Source: Streptosporangium oxazolinicum (GTDB taxonomy: Bacteria > Actinomycetota > Actinomycetes > Streptosporangiales > Streptosporangiaceae). Taken from it: DNA of 64,000 nt. The stretch is from the NCBI RefSeq assembly GCF_039537505.1, contig NZ_BAABAQ010000001.1, forward strand, positions 930,001-994,000, written 5' to 3'. The notes beneath the pieces are model-generated. The model was not told where the DNA came from. It did not search any database and saw only the letters and a program-made list of their open reading frames with translations. Within the stretch, counting starts at the first letter, position 1, and each line of letters begins with the position of its first letter. A program made the position numbers and the translations under genes. Positions 49,628 through 59,020 of this stretch are shown here, piece after piece.

Positions 49628-50572
49628 ATGGACCCCCTGTCCGATGTCCTGACCCTGCTGAACATCCGCAGCGCCTTCTCCTCGCGCTTCGAGGCCGGTG
49701 GCCGCTGGGCGTTGCGCTTCCGGAGCTACCGGCACATCAAGATCGGCTCGATCCTGTCCGGCGCCTGCCTGCTCACCGTCGACGGCTCACCCTCGCTGCG
49801 GCTGTCGGCGGGGGACTGCTACCTGCTCACGGGCGGGCGGCCGTACGAGGTCGCCAGTGACCCGGGCATCAAGGCGGAGGACGGCCACGCCGTCTACCTC
49901 GACGCCCCCAACAGCAGGAATGTGCGGTACGGCGACGCCTCGGATCCGGAGCCGACCGTCATCATCGGCGGCAGCATCACCCTCGACGACATGACCGCGA
50001 CGCTGCTGCTCGACTGCCTGCCCCCGGCCGTGCGCATCCCCGCCGACAGCCCTCCGGCCCGGACCCTTCGCCCGGTGCTGGGGATGTTGACCCACGAGAC
50101 CGCGACCGAGCCGCTCGGGGCGACGGTGATGATCGAGCACCTGACCCAGATCCTGTTCGTCCAGGCCCTGCGCGCCCACCTCTCCGGCGAGGAGGACGTC
50201 CCCGGCTGGCTGGGGGCGCTGAACGACCCGCGGATCGGTGCCGCGCTCACGCTGATGCACCAGCAGGCCGCCCGCCGCTGGACGGTCGCAGACCTCGCCG
50301 CCGAGGTGGACATGTCCCGCTCCAGCTTCGCCCTGCGTTTCAAGACCCTCGTCGGGCTGCCGCCGCTGGACTATCTGCTGCAGTGGCGCATCCGGTCGGC
50401 GGCCGAGACGCTGCGTGCCGGTGACCGCACGGTCGCGTCGGTGGCCGCCGAGTGGGGGTACGCCTCGGAGAGCGCCTTCAGTAACGCCTTCAAACGGGTC
50501 ACCGGCCAGCCGCCGGCCCGGTACCGGACCGCGAAGCCGCCCCCGCCGGCCGCGCCGCCCGTCCACGAATGA
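49628..50572 (+). CDS. AraC-family transcriptional regulator
   Basis: A 314-residue regulator. The N-terminal cupin-like domain (about 1-170, HIKIGSILSGACLLTVDG and LRLSAGDCYLLTGGRPYEV) binds an effector. The C-terminal AraC/XylS double helix-turn-helix (about 205-300) shows WTVADLAAEVDMSRSSFALRFKTLV and the second HTH VASVAAEWGYASESAFSNAFKRVTG. ATG at 49628 is the usual length for the family; an in-frame ATG 24 nt upstream is possible. It probably controls the divergent aldo/keto reductase gene and itself. Confidence 0.92.
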   Translation: MDPLSDVLTLLNIRSAFSSRFEAGGRWALRFRSYRHIKIGSILSGACLLTVDGSPSLRLSAGDCYLLTGGRPYEVASDPGIKAEDGHAVYLDAPNSRNVRYGDASDPEPTVIIGGSITLDDMTATLLLDCLPPAVRIPADSPPARTLRPVLGMLTHETATEPLGATVMIEHLTQILFVQALRAHLSGEEDVPGWLGALNDPRIGAALTLMHQQAARRWTVADLAAEVDMSRSSFALRFKTLVGLPPLDYLLQWRIRSAAETLRAGDRTVASVAAEWGYASESAFSNAFKRVTGQPPARYRTAKPPPPAAPPVHE

Positions 50573-50812
50573 CGACGCCCGCGACCCGCTCACGCGTGAC
50601 CCGCCCCCTCCTGCCGGGCCGGGCCGGCCGGGGTGGACGACCGTGCCGAAGCTCCCGGGGGAAAGCGCGGGCGCGTCTCCGCCGGTATACGAGTTGACAG
50701 ACGCGCTCAGAAACCGGTCCGATGAACGACGGAAGACGTGGCCGGTCCTCCCGTCTCGTCGCGCCGCCCGTGTGTCACGCGGTGGTCCCGCTCCCGGTCA
50801 GGAAGGTGATCC

Positions 50813-51712
50813 ATGCGCGCCGGCAGAATGCACGCCGATGAGGTGGAGCACGATGTGCCCCTCGTCCGCCGGTTGGTGGCCACGCGGTTCCCGCAGTGGG
50901 CGGACCTTCCCGTCGAGCCGTTCGACTCTTCCGGCACGGACAACGCCATCTACCGGCTCGGCGACGACATGGCCGTACGCCTGCCCCGCAGGGCCGGTTC
51001 CGCGGCGCAGGTCGAGAAGGATCTGCGGTGGCTGCCGAGGCTCGCCCCGCTGCTCCCGGTGCCGGTTCCCGTCCCGCTCGGCGCGGGGAGACCCACCGAG
51101 GACTACCCGCTGCCCTGGTCGGTCTACCGCTGGCTCGACGGTGAGAACCCGTCCGTCGGCCGCCTGACCGAACCGGTCCCGCTCGCGAGGGACCTGGCGG
51201 CGTTCGTCGCCGCGTTCCGCCGGATCGACCTCCCCGACGGGCCGCCCGCCTACCGAGGTGGGCCGCTGGCGACGCTGGACGCCCCGACGCGCATCGCGAT
51301 CGACGACCTGCGCGGGATGATCGACACCGACGCGGCGACCTCGGCGTGGGAGGCCGCCCTCGAAGCTCCCGGGTGGGCGGGTCCGCCCGTCTGGATCCAC
51401 TCCGACCTGATGCCCGGGAACCTGCTGCTCGTCCGGGGGCGGCTCGGCGCCGTCATCGACTTCGGCACCGCGGGCGTGGGAGACCCCGCCTGCGACCTGA
51501 TCGTCGCGTGGAACCTCCTTCCGGCCGGCGTACGCGACGACTTTCGCGAGGCCCTCCGGGTCGACGACGCGACCTGGGCGCGCGGGCGCGGCCGGGCCCT
51601 GTCCATCGCCCTCATCGCGCTCCCCTACTACCGGGACACGAACCCGGTGTTCGCGGCGAACGCGCGGCACGTGATCCACGAAGTCCTCGCCGACCACGAG
51701 AACGCCGGGTGA
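50813..51712 (+). CDS. Aminoglycoside phosphotransferase-fold kinase
   Basis: A 299-residue protein-kinase-like enzyme of the APH family. The nucleotide-binding AVRLPRR stretch, the catalytic WIHSDLMPGNLL (H-S-D-x-x-x-x-N) and the metal-binding IDFGTAGVGDPACDL are all intact. Many family members phosphorylate antibiotics, but others act on choline, homoserine or macrolides, so the substrate is not set. ATG has GGAAGGTG upstream. The gap 50573-50812 holds no gene. Confidence 0.88.
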   Translation: MRAGRMHADEVEHDVPLVRRLVATRFPQWADLPVEPFDSSGTDNAIYRLGDDMAVRLPRRAGSAAQVEKDLRWLPRLAPLLPVPVPVPLGAGRPTEDYPLPWSVYRWLDGENPSVGRLTEPVPLARDLAAFVAAFRRIDLPDGPPAYRGGPLATLDAPTRIAIDDLRGMIDTDAATSAWEAALEAPGWAGPPVWIHSDLMPGNLLLVRGRLGAVIDFGTAGVGDPACDLIVAWNLLPAGVRDDFREALRVDDATWARGRGRALSIALIALPYYRDTNPVFAANARHVIHEVLADHENAG

Positions 51713-51891
51713 CAGGACCCCCGGACGGCCTCTCCAGGTGAGACGGGCTCTCCAGGTGATCGGGGCGAAACCACCGGGTCGCGACGCGGCCTCGGCGAGC
51801 GCACGCGCCCGGCCGGGCCCACCGGGCGACGACACGGGTGCGTCCGCTTGCGGATAATCCAGAACGGTACCGGTTGGCTATGGTAGGGGGC

Positions 51892-52380
51892 ATGACCGCC
51901 ATGGCACCCGCCCGTACCGAGCCGGATCTGTCGTTCCTGCTGGACCACGCCGGTCGTGTCCTGAGGACCCGGATGGCGGCGGCGCTCGCCGAGATCGGGC
52001 TGACGGCACGCATGCACTGCGTGCTGGTCCACGCCCTGGAGGAGGAGCGCACGCAGATCCAGCTCGCCGAGCTCGGTGACATGGACAAGACCACGATGGT
52101 GGTCACGGTCGACGCCCTGGAGAAGGCGGGGCTCGCCGAGCGCCGCCCGTCCAGTACGGATCGGCGGGCCCGGATCATCGCGGTCACCGAGAAGGGCGCG
52201 GAGGCCGCGCGGCAGAGTCAGGAGATCGTCGACGGCGTGCACAGAGCGGTGCTGGACGCGCTGTCCGGCGACGAGGGCGAGGTGCTCGTGCGGGCCATGA
52301 GCCGCCTGGTGACGGGACATCTGGCCGTCCCGGTGGAGGCGCCGCAGGGGATCCGGCGGGCACGGCAGCGCACAAAGTAA
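51892..52380 (+). CDS. MarR-family transcriptional regulator
   Basis: A 162-residue winged-helix repressor. DLSFLLDHAGRVLRTRM is the dimerisation helix; IQLAELGDMDKTTMVVTVDALEKAGL is the DNA-recognition helix, and RRPSSTDRRARIIAVTEKG the wing. The ATG at 51892 follows TAGGGGG; an open frame begins 54 nt upstream. It lies 75 bp before a drug-efflux gene on the same strand, the standard layout in which the regulator represses itself and the pump and releases DNA on binding a drug. Confidence 0.93.
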   Translation: MTAMAPARTEPDLSFLLDHAGRVLRTRMAAALAEIGLTARMHCVLVHALEEERTQIQLAELGDMDKTTMVVTVDALEKAGLAERRPSSTDRRARIIAVTEKGAEAARQSQEIVDGVHRAVLDALSGDEGEVLVRAMSRLVTGHLAVPVEAPQGIRRARQRTK

Positions 52381-52385
52381 ATCCA

Positions 52386-52399
52386 TAGAGGATCGTCTA
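52386..52399. promoter_or_regulatory. Candidate MarR operator
   Basis: TAGAGGATCGTCTA, a 12-of-14-match palindrome, lies in the AT-richer 75-bp gap between the MarR and MFS genes, where a repressor site is expected. The site is a guess from symmetry and place; the promoter elements could not be assigned. Confidence 0.45.
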
Positions 52400-52455
52400 C
52401 AACAAAACTATCTGCTACGGTCGCTCCTGTTCCCCTTCGAACAGGAGGCGGCCCC

Positions 52456-53955
52456 ATGTCGCACACCGCATCTTCCCCCCGTCCCTCCCGGCCACCCGGC
52501 ACCGGCACGTCCCCGTCGCGATGGCTGGCGCTCACCGTGCTGTCCGCCGCGATGCTGATGACGATCCTGGACGGCAGCATCGTGACCGTGGCGATGCCGG
52601 CCATCCAGGCGGACCTGGGCTTCTCACCCGCCGGGCTCAGCTGGACCGTCAACGCCTACCTGATCGCCTTCGGCGGGCTGCTTCTCCTGGCCGGCCGGTT
52701 GGGTGACCTCATCGGCCGCAAGACCATGTTCCTGGCGGGGAACGTGGTCTTCACCGCCGCGTCGCTGCTGGCCGGAGTGGCCACCGGGCCCGGCATGCTG
52801 ATCACCGCCCGGTTCCTGCAAGGTGTCGGCAGCGCGATGGCCTCCGCCGTCGTACTGGGCATCCTGGTGACGCTGTTCACCGAGCCCGGGGAACGGGCGA
52901 AGGCGATCGGCGTCTTCAGCTTCACCGGAGCCGCCGGGGCCTCGATCGGCCAGGTCCTGGGCGGGGTCCTCACCGACGCGCTCAGCTGGCACTGGATCTT
53001 CTTCATCAACCTGCCGATCGGGCTGGCCACGATCGCCCTCGCGATCTGGGCACTGCCGGGCGAGCGCGGGATCGGGCTCGCCGCCGGAGCCGACGTCATC
53101 GGCGCGGTGCTGGTCACCGGCGGCCTCATGCTGGGCATCTACACGGTGGTCAAGATCGAGGAGTACGGCTGGCTCGCGGCCCACACCCTCGGCCTCGGCG
53201 CTGTCTCGCTCGCCCTGCTGACCGCGTTCGTCATCCGCCAGGCGACCGCCGCGACCCCGCTGATGCCACTGCGGATCTTCCGCTCGCGCAACGTCTCGGG
53301 CGCCAACCTGGCCCAGATCCTGACGCTGTCGGCCATGTTCGCCTTCCAGATCATCGTCGCGCTCTACATGCAGAGGGTCCTCGGTTACGGCGCGCTCGAC
53401 ACCGGCCTGGCGATGCTTCCCGCGGCGGTCGCCATCGGCGGCGTGTCCCTGTTCCTCTCCGCCCGGCTCAACACCCGCTTCGGCGAGCGCGCCGTCCTGC
53501 TGGTGGGCCTGGTGCTCCTGTTCGGGGCGATGAGCTGGCTCACCCGCGTACCGGTGGACGCGAACTACGTCACCGACCTGCTCCCGGTGATGCTGCTCGT
53601 CGCAGGCGGCGGGCTGGTGCTCCCGGCACTCACCGCGCTCGGCATGTCCGGCGCCAGGGCCGACGACGCGGGCCTGGCGTCCGGGCTGTTCAACACCACC
53701 CAGCAGATCGGCATGGCCGTCGGCGTCGCGGTGCTGTCCACGCTGGCCGCCCGGCGTACCGAGGAGCTGCTGTCCTCGGGAGAGAGCGGGACAGCCGCGC
53801 TGGCCGGCGGCTACCACCTGGCCTTCGGCATCGCGGCCGCTCTGCTCCTGGCCGCCTTCACCGTCGCGCTCGTCGTGCTGCGGCAGCCCAAACCGGACAC
53901 CACCGCCTCGGACGCGACCCCCGTCACGCCGACGGCCCAATCAGAAACCACCTGA
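52456..53955 (+). CDS. MFS drug:H+ antiporter, DHA2 (14-helix) family
   Basis: A 499-residue multidrug efflux pump with about 14 membrane helices. The N-terminal ILDGSIVTVAMPAIQADLG is the DHA2 motif D1; LAGRLGDLIGRKT is motif A in the loop between helices 2 and 3; ARFLQGVGSAM and the helix-5 motif C segment GAAGASIGQVLGGVLTD are also present. ATG with AGGAGG nearby. Controlled, by inference, by the MarR gene upstream. Confidence 0.94.
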   Translation: MSHTASSPRPSRPPGTGTSPSRWLALTVLSAAMLMTILDGSIVTVAMPAIQADLGFSPAGLSWTVNAYLIAFGGLLLLAGRLGDLIGRKTMFLAGNVVFTAASLLAGVATGPGMLITARFLQGVGSAMASAVVLGILVTLFTEPGERAKAIGVFSFTGAAGASIGQVLGGVLTDALSWHWIFFINLPIGLATIALAIWALPGERGIGLAAGADVIGAVLVTGGLMLGIYTVVKIEEYGWLAAHTLGLGAVSLALLTAFVIRQATAATPLMPLRIFRSRNVSGANLAQILTLSAMFAFQIIVALYMQRVLGYGALDTGLAMLPAAVAIGGVSLFLSARLNTRFGERAVLLVGLVLLFGAMSWLTRVPVDANYVTDLLPVMLLVAGGGLVLPALTALGMSGARADDAGLASGLFNTTQQIGMAVGVAVLSTLAARRTEELLSSGESGTAALAGGYHLAFGIAAALLLAAFTVALVVLRQPKPDTTASDATPVTPTAQSETT

Positions 53956-54032
53956 TCACGTACGGAAAAGAGCCGGGTGCCGACCTCGCGGTGACCGCCC
54001 TCTTCGGCGCGGTCGTCTCCCCCCAAGATTCC

Positions 54033-54064
54033 GACCGCCGGCGCACCACGGGGGCCCGGCGGTC
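54033..54064 (-). terminator. Hairpin overlapping the DUF72 stop
   Basis: Arms GACCGCCGG (54033-54041) and CCGGCGGTC (54056-54064) flank a 14-nt loop. The left side lies past the stop codon of the leftward gene. It may terminate that gene or stop readthrough from the efflux gene. Confidence 0.5.
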
Positions 54065-54914
54065 AGAAGAGGGTCAGCGGCTCGGTGGGCATGGGCTCGG
54101 GCAGCGGCTCGACCTCCGGCAGCAGGACCCGTACGTCGTCGTGAAAGCGACGGGCGAGCGTGGGCGCGTCGGCGTTGTCGGGGGTGTGGATGAACACGGT
54201 CGGCGAACGGCCTTCGCGCAGCCAGCCGGTGACCGTGCCGACCCAGTGCCGCCAGCCCTCGATCGTGCTCGCCGTGTCGTCCCTGCCGAGGTAGCGGACG
54301 ATCGGACGGTCGGTGAGGGCGACCGACCGCAGCGGCATGCGCGGCTTCTTCGCCCACGCCTCCCGTTCGCTGTCGCTGGTCGGGGGACTCCGGAAGAGGG
54401 TCGTGGTGTCGAAGGGCACCCACTCGGCGCCGACACCGGCGAGCACCCCTTCGAGAAGCCGCGCGGATCGCGCGTCGTCGAAGAACGCGCGGTGGCGGAC
54501 CTCGACGGCGTACCGGTGCGAGCGGGGGAGCCGGTGGAGAAAACCGGCGAGGGTGCCGAGGTCGGTCGGGGCGAACGACCCCGGCAGCTGGATCCAGAGG
54601 GCGTGGGCTCGCGGCCCGAGTGGCTCGATCGTCTCCAGGAAGGATCGGACCTCCTCGTCGACGCCGGTGAGGCGGCCCTCGTGGGTGATCGACCTGGGCA
54701 GTTTGACCACCAGGCGGAAATCGGGCGCGGTCTGCCGCGCCCACGACTCCACCGTGCTCCTCGCCGGTGTCGCGTAGAACGTCGTGTTGCCCTCCACCGC
54801 GTTGCACCAGGTCGCGTAGGACCGCAGGCGCTCCCCGGGAGGGAGCGGATGAGGCAGGAGACGCCCCTGCCATGACTTGAGGGTCCACATCGCGCATCCC
54901 ACATGAAGCCGCAT
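54063..54914 (-). CDS. DUF72 domain protein
   Basis: A 283-residue TIM-barrel-like protein of the DUF72 (YecE) family, whose function is unknown. Conserved features include HVGCAMWTLKSWQGRLLP at the start, VEGNTTFYATPAR, FRLVVKLPRSITH, WIQLPGSFAP and the strand YAVEVRHRAFF. ATG at 54914 follows CGAGG; a TTG start 18 nt upstream is possible. It converges on the efflux gene. Confidence 0.93.
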   Translation of the reverse strand: MRLHVGCAMWTLKSWQGRLLPHPLPPGERLRSYATWCNAVEGNTTFYATPARSTVESWARQTAPDFRLVVKLPRSITHEGRLTGVDEEVRSFLETIEPLGPRAHALWIQLPGSFAPTDLGTLAGFLHRLPRSHRYAVEVRHRAFFDDARSARLLEGVLAGVGAEWVPFDTTTLFRSPPTSDSEREAWAKKPRMPLRSVALTDRPIVRYLGRDDTASTIEGWRHWVGTVTGWLREGRSPTVFIHTPDNADAPTLARRFHDDVRVLLPEVEPLPEPMPTEPLTLF

Positions 54915-55104
54915 GACCTCGACGCTATCCAAGGTCCGCCGGAGAGGGGGAACCGAGCGCGCCTCAGGACGGACACCCGGCCCGCCACCGGGTGGGCGCG
55001 CTTTACAGGAGCGCTACAACCCGGCGTCGTACGTTGGTTAGATCCATTGCCCAGACGGGCATTTCGGTAGATCACCGCACTCGCGACAGATGGGATGCTC
55101 CTTA

Positions 55105-56064
55105 ATGAAGGTGACATTTCTCGTAGCAGGGGTCCTGGCCGCCCTCGTGGCGGCCCCGCCCGCAGTGGCGGCCGAGACCGGATCGGGGACCGGCGCGTCC
55201 ACGATCCCTGCCTCTTTCGACAAACCGGCCTATCCCACCGAGTTCTCCCTCCCGGACGGTTTCCAGCCGGAGGGGATCGCCATCGGGCCGGGATCGGCCG
55301 CGTACTTCGGCTCGCGCGGGACCGGCGCGATCTACCGGGCCGACCTGCGCACGGGCAAGGGCCGGATCATCAACCCCGGGCCGGGCACCCCGTCGCTCGG
55401 CCTCAAGGTCGACGCGCGCGGGCGGCTGTTCGTCGCCGGTGGTACGGGCGGCGACGCCCGCGTGATCGACACCCGCACCGGCAAGGTGCTCGCGAGCTAC
55501 CGGCTCGCCACCGGCGCCGCGTTCGTCAACGACGTCGTGCTCACCCACGACGCGGCGTACTTCACCGACTCGACCAACCCCGTGCTGTACAAGCTGCCGT
55601 TCGGGCGCGGCGGAGCGCTGCCGGCCGAGGCGGTGAAGGTGCTGCTGAGCGGGGACATCGTCTACACGACCGGCATCAACGCCAACGGCATCGCCCCGAC
55701 CCCCGACCGCAGGGCCCTGCTCGTCGTGCAGTCGAACACCGGCAAGCTGTTCCGCGTCAACCCCTCGACCGGCGTCGCCACGCTGGTGGACCTCGGCACC
55801 GAGTCCCTGGCCAATGGTGACGGCCTGCTGCTGGAGGGCCGCACCCTCCACGTCGTGCAGAACCGCCTGAACACCCTGACGTCCTTCTCCCTGAACCGTG
55901 GCGCCACGTCCGGGAAGGTGGTCCGCAGGCTCGTGGACGACCGCTTCGACGTCCCCACCACCGTCGCCTCCTTCCGCGACCGCCTCTATCTCCCCAACGC
56001 CCGCTTCACCACGACCCCCACCCCGACGACCCCGTACAACGTGGTGGCCGTCAAGCGCCACTGA
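55105..56064 (+). CDS. Secreted SMP-30/NHL-type beta-propeller protein
   Basis: A 319-residue exported protein. Signal peptide 1 to about 23 (VTFLVAGVLAALVAAPPAVAA). The mature part is a six-bladed propeller, seen as repeated blades such as PEGIAIGPGSAAYFGSR, GLKVDARGRLFVAGG, NDVVLTHDAAYFTDS and NGIAPTPDRRALLVV, like gluconolactonase and NHL proteins. No catalytic metal ligands can be assigned with confidence, so it could be a lactonase or a binding protein. ATG at 55105 with ATGCTCCTTA before it, a weak ribosome site. Confidence 0.85.
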   Translation: MKVTFLVAGVLAALVAAPPAVAAETGSGTGASTIPASFDKPAYPTEFSLPDGFQPEGIAIGPGSAAYFGSRGTGAIYRADLRTGKGRIINPGPGTPSLGLKVDARGRLFVAGGTGGDARVIDTRTGKVLASYRLATGAAFVNDVVLTHDAAYFTDSTNPVLYKLPFGRGGALPAEAVKVLLSGDIVYTTGINANGIAPTPDRRALLVVQSNTGKLFRVNPSTGVATLVDLGTESLANGDGLLLEGRTLHVVQNRLNTLTSFSLNRGATSGKVVRRLVDDRFDVPTTVASFRDRLYLPNARFTTTPTPTTPYNVVAVKRH

Positions 56065-56229
56065 TCGTTCTCTCATGACCGGTCGCCGCTGACCGGGATG
56101 CCCGTACGTCCGTGATCCCGGGTCCGCACCGGGGAGTGCCGGGGAGTCCCGCCGCTCTCCGAGGACCCGGGATTCTCGCCGTACGGCGGCGGGTGTGCTC
56201 GTCCGGCATAGCGGTCACCGCTCTCCCAG

Positions 56230-56325
56230 CCCGGCGACCCGGCCCCGGACCACTTCGGGACAGCATCGCCCTCCCCGCCCGGCGACCTGACGCCGGGATC
56301 ACCTCGGGACGGCATCGGCGCCGTC
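56230..56325. repeat. 48-bp direct repeat
   Basis: Two adjacent 48-bp units (56230 and 56278) sharing CCCGGCGACC, TCGGGAC and GGCATCG positions with about 70 percent identity. An 11-bp inverted repeat ATCCCGGGTCC / GGACCCGGGAT lies upstream near 56112-56172. Gap 56065-56356 has no other feature. Confidence 0.5.
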
Positions 56326-56356
56326 CCCAGACGGTCCCGTCCGCGTCACACAGGCG

Positions 56357-56917
56357 TCAGGACGTGCCGCCGAAGTCGACGTTCTTGGTCTCGGCCGTCC
56401 CGGCCGTCCGCCCCGGCGCCGCGTGATAGGTCCAGTACAGGTTCGTGTGCGCGATGACCTGGGCCGGCGGCGGCGCTCCCCATTCCGTCTGGTCCTCCGT
56501 CGTGTGGGCGTCGCTGACAAGGGTCGCGTCGTACCCCCTGACGAACGCGCCGTGGAGCGTCGCGCGGACGCACTCGTCGGTCTGCGCTCCGACGACGACG
56601 AGCCGCCCGACGCCGAGGCCCGCCAGCACGGTCTCAAGGGTGGTCTCCTCGAAGGAATCGGCGTAGCCCTTCTCGACGAGCGGCTCGGCGTCGTCCGGGG
56701 TGAGCTCGGGGACGATCCGCCAGTCGTCACTCCCCCTCACGAACCGCTCGTCCGTTTGCTGGACCCAGACGACGGGGACCCGCTCCCGCCGCGCCCTCTC
56801 GACAAGGCCGCCGATGTTCGCGACGACCACATCGCGCTCGTGAGCCCCCTCGACGACGCCGTTCTGCACATCGACGACGAGGAGTGCGGTGTTCGGCCGG
56901 TTCTCAAGTGTGGTCAT
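56357..56917 (-). CDS. Isochorismatase-fold cysteine hydrolase
   Basis: A 186-residue enzyme of the isochorismatase-like cysteine hydrolase superfamily. The Asp-Lys-Cys triad is present: Asp in LLVVDVQNGVV, Lys in VEKGYADSF and Cys in VGAQTDECVRAT. It lacks the carrier-protein domain of siderophore enzymes, so it is more like nicotinamidase or ureidoacrylate-amidase relatives; the substrate is open. ATG at 56917, preceded by GGGAAGCCC. Confidence 0.9.
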   Translation of the reverse strand: MTTLENRPNTALLVVDVQNGVVEGAHERDVVVANIGGLVERARRERVPVVWVQQTDERFVRGSDDWRIVPELTPDDAEPLVEKGYADSFEETTLETVLAGLGVGRLVVVGAQTDECVRATLHGAFVRGYDATLVSDAHTTEDQTEWGAPPPAQVIAHTNLYWTYHAAPGRTAGTAETKNVDFGGTS

Positions 56918-57048
56918 GGGCTTCCCTCGCTCACGCTGAACTCCTGTGCCCGCCCACGGTAGACACCCCCACCGACAAACCGGTCTCCCGCGTTGCGACC
57001 TGAGCGTTTACCGGCGTCGGCACCCGCGAGCCCGCGGGTGGCCGCCCA

Positions 57049-57723
57049 CTACGCCTCGTCGGCGGGATCGGCGATGCGGTACCCCACCCCGGGCGTCGTC
57101 GTGATGATCGGCGGGCTCCCCAGTTTGCGACGCAGCCGTCCGATGGTCACGGTGACGGTGTTGGTGAACGGGTCGGCGTTCTCGTCCCAGACCTGTTCGA
57201 GGAGGTCCTCGGTGCTCAGGAAGGCGGGGCCGGCGCGCAGGAGGGTTTCGAGGAGCGCGAACTCCTTGACCGAGAGGTCGAGCTGCCGGTTGTCGCGGGT
57301 GGCCGTGCGGCGTACCGGGTCGAGCTCGATCCCGGCCGCGCGCAGTGTCCGTGCGCGGGAGGACGGCCGGCGGCGGGCCAGGGCGAGGACGCGCAGGATC
57401 AGTTCGGGAAAGTGGAAGGGCTTGGCGAGGTAGTCGTCGGCTCCCAGGGTGAGGCCGCTGACCCGGTCTCCCGGGGAGCCGGCCGCGGTCAGCATCAGGA
57501 CCATCGCGCGGTCGTCCCGCTCGGTGATCATCTGGCAGAGGGTGTCGCCGTGGATCCCGGGCAGGTCACGGTCGAGGACCACCACGTCGTACGCGTTGAG
57601 ATCGAGCTTCGCCGCGGCGGTCAGGCCGTCGTGGGCGACGTCGACGGCCATGCCCTGGTCGCGCAGGCCCTCGGCCAGGATCTCGGCGAGCGGGCGCGCG
57701 TCCTCCACCACCAGGATCCTCAC
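57049..57723 (-). CDS. OmpR-family response regulator
   Basis: A 224-residue regulator. Receiver: ED at 7-8, phospho-acceptor Asp51 in VVVLDRDLPG, Thr in MLTAAGS and Lys in LAKPFHFPEL. Winged helix with TNTVTVTIGRLRRKLGS and GVGYRIAD. The start is GTG at 57723, overlapping the kinase stop by 4 nt (GTGA), so here the kinase is first in the operon. The open frame extending upstream antisense to the kinase is not coding. Confidence 0.94.
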   Translation of the reverse strand: MRILVVEDARPLAEILAEGLRDQGMAVDVAHDGLTAAAKLDLNAYDVVVLDRDLPGIHGDTLCQMITERDDRAMVLMLTAAGSPGDRVSGLTLGADDYLAKPFHFPELILRVLALARRRPSSRARTLRAAGIELDPVRRTATRDNRQLDLSVKEFALLETLLRAGPAFLSTEDLLEQVWDENADPFTNTVTVTIGRLRRKLGSPPIITTTPGVGYRIADPADEA

Positions 57724-58883
57724 CCGGCACCGCCTTCCGGTGCGGGCGCGAGCGGCAGCGAGACGGTGACGCGCAGGCCGCCTTCCGGCCGGGCGCGCAG
57801 GTCCAGGACGCCGTCGTGCGCGCTGACGACGGCCGCGACGATCGACAGGCCGAGGCCGGAGCCGGTCTCGGAGCCGGTCCGGTCGGCGGCGAGCCGCCGG
57901 AAGGGTTCGGCGAGCCGGGCGACCTGCGCCGGGTCGAGAATCGGCCCGTCCGTCTCCACGGTCAGCCGCGCCGAGTCGTTCCCGGTCCTGGTCGCGAGCC
58001 GGATCGAGCCACCGTGCCGGTTGTGGACGACCGCGTTGGCGATCACGTTGTTCACCATGCGGGACAGCAGGGTCGGGCTGCCCCGGGTCCACGCGGTGTC
58101 CTGAGCGAGGACCTCGACGGTCAGGTTCCTGCGCGCGATGTCCGGCGCCCAGGTGGTCAGCGATTCGAACACCAGGGCGCCGAGCGAGACCGGGGCGCTG
58201 TCCCGGAGCTCGCCGTGCTGCGCGCGGGCGAGGTCGAGGAAGCCTTCCATCAGGTTGTCGACCCGGTCGAGTTCGGTACGCAACCGGTCGGCGAGCGCCA
58301 GCGTCTGCGGTGGCACCGGCCGCGGTTTCGCCACGGCCACGTCCAGCGACGCCCGCATGGTCGTGAGCGGTGTCCGCAGTTCGTGGGAGGCGTTGGCGAC
58401 GAATCGGCGCTGGGCGGCGAAGGACGCCTCCAGGCGTTCCAGCAGCCCGTCGATGGTGTCCGCGAGGTCCTTGACCTCGTCGGCGGGGCCCCGCACGGCC
58501 AGCCGTTCGTGCAGGTTGTCGGCCGAGATCCGCCGGGTCGCCGCGGTGATCGTCCGCAGGGGGCGAAGCACCCGGCCGGCCACGGCCCTGCCCAGCGGGA
58601 ACGAGATCGCCGCCATCACGACCAGCGCGATCACCGAGCCCACCAGGAGCTGGCGTGACTGGATCGCGTGGACGTCCGAGAGCTGCGCCTCAAGCTGGTG
58701 GACGCGATCCTGGACGGAAGGGGGACGGTCGGGTACCGGCTGGGTCACACTCACGCCGGTGGCCAGCAGGTTGGTCAGGGCGAGCAGCCCCAAGCCGGAC
58801 AGGAGGAACAGGACGGCGTACAAGATGGTGAAACGCTGCCGTACCGTCCGCCTCGATGACGCGGGGTGTCGCGGCTCGTTCAT
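57720..58883 (-). CDS. Sensor histidine kinase
   Basis: A 387-residue kinase. Two membrane helices (about 20-42 and 85-110) enclose a short extracellular loop of about 45 residues. HAMP (about 110-165), phosphoacceptor ANASHELRTPLTTMRASLD, and the HATPase domain (NVIANAVVHNRHGG, a weak G1 box TDGPILDPA, and GSGLGLSIVAAV). ATG at 58883 follows GGGAGAGGA. It diverges from the lectin-like permease across 137 bp, the classic layout for a transporter-linked sensor, though the permease lacks an ATPase partner. Confidence 0.92.
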   Translation of the reverse strand: MNEPRHPASSRRTVRQRFTILYAVLFLLSGLGLLALTNLLATGVSVTQPVPDRPPSVQDRVHQLEAQLSDVHAIQSRQLLVGSVIALVVMAAISFPLGRAVAGRVLRPLRTITAATRRISADNLHERLAVRGPADEVKDLADTIDGLLERLEASFAAQRRFVANASHELRTPLTTMRASLDVAVAKPRPVPPQTLALADRLRTELDRVDNLMEGFLDLARAQHGELRDSAPVSLGALVFESLTTWAPDIARRNLTVEVLAQDTAWTRGSPTLLSRMVNNVIANAVVHNRHGGSIRLATRTGNDSARLTVETDGPILDPAQVARLAEPFRRLAADRTGSETGSGLGLSIVAAVVSAHDGVLDLRARPEGGLRVTVSLPLAPAPEGGAG

Positions 58884-59020
58884 CGGTCCTCTCCCGTTCG
58901 CGTGCGGCCCTCCAGGATCTCCCGGACGTCCAGGACCTCCAGGATGCGATGCCCGACCTAACAGCGGCATGACGGGGGTGGTTCGGGCCGTGTTATGACC
59001 GGATCCGTAGAACCGGCCCC

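Noticed and set aside
57724..58092. N-terminal extension of the 57049 response regulator
   Set aside because: It is a shadow frame over the kinase gene; the receiver domain begins right at the GTG at 57723.
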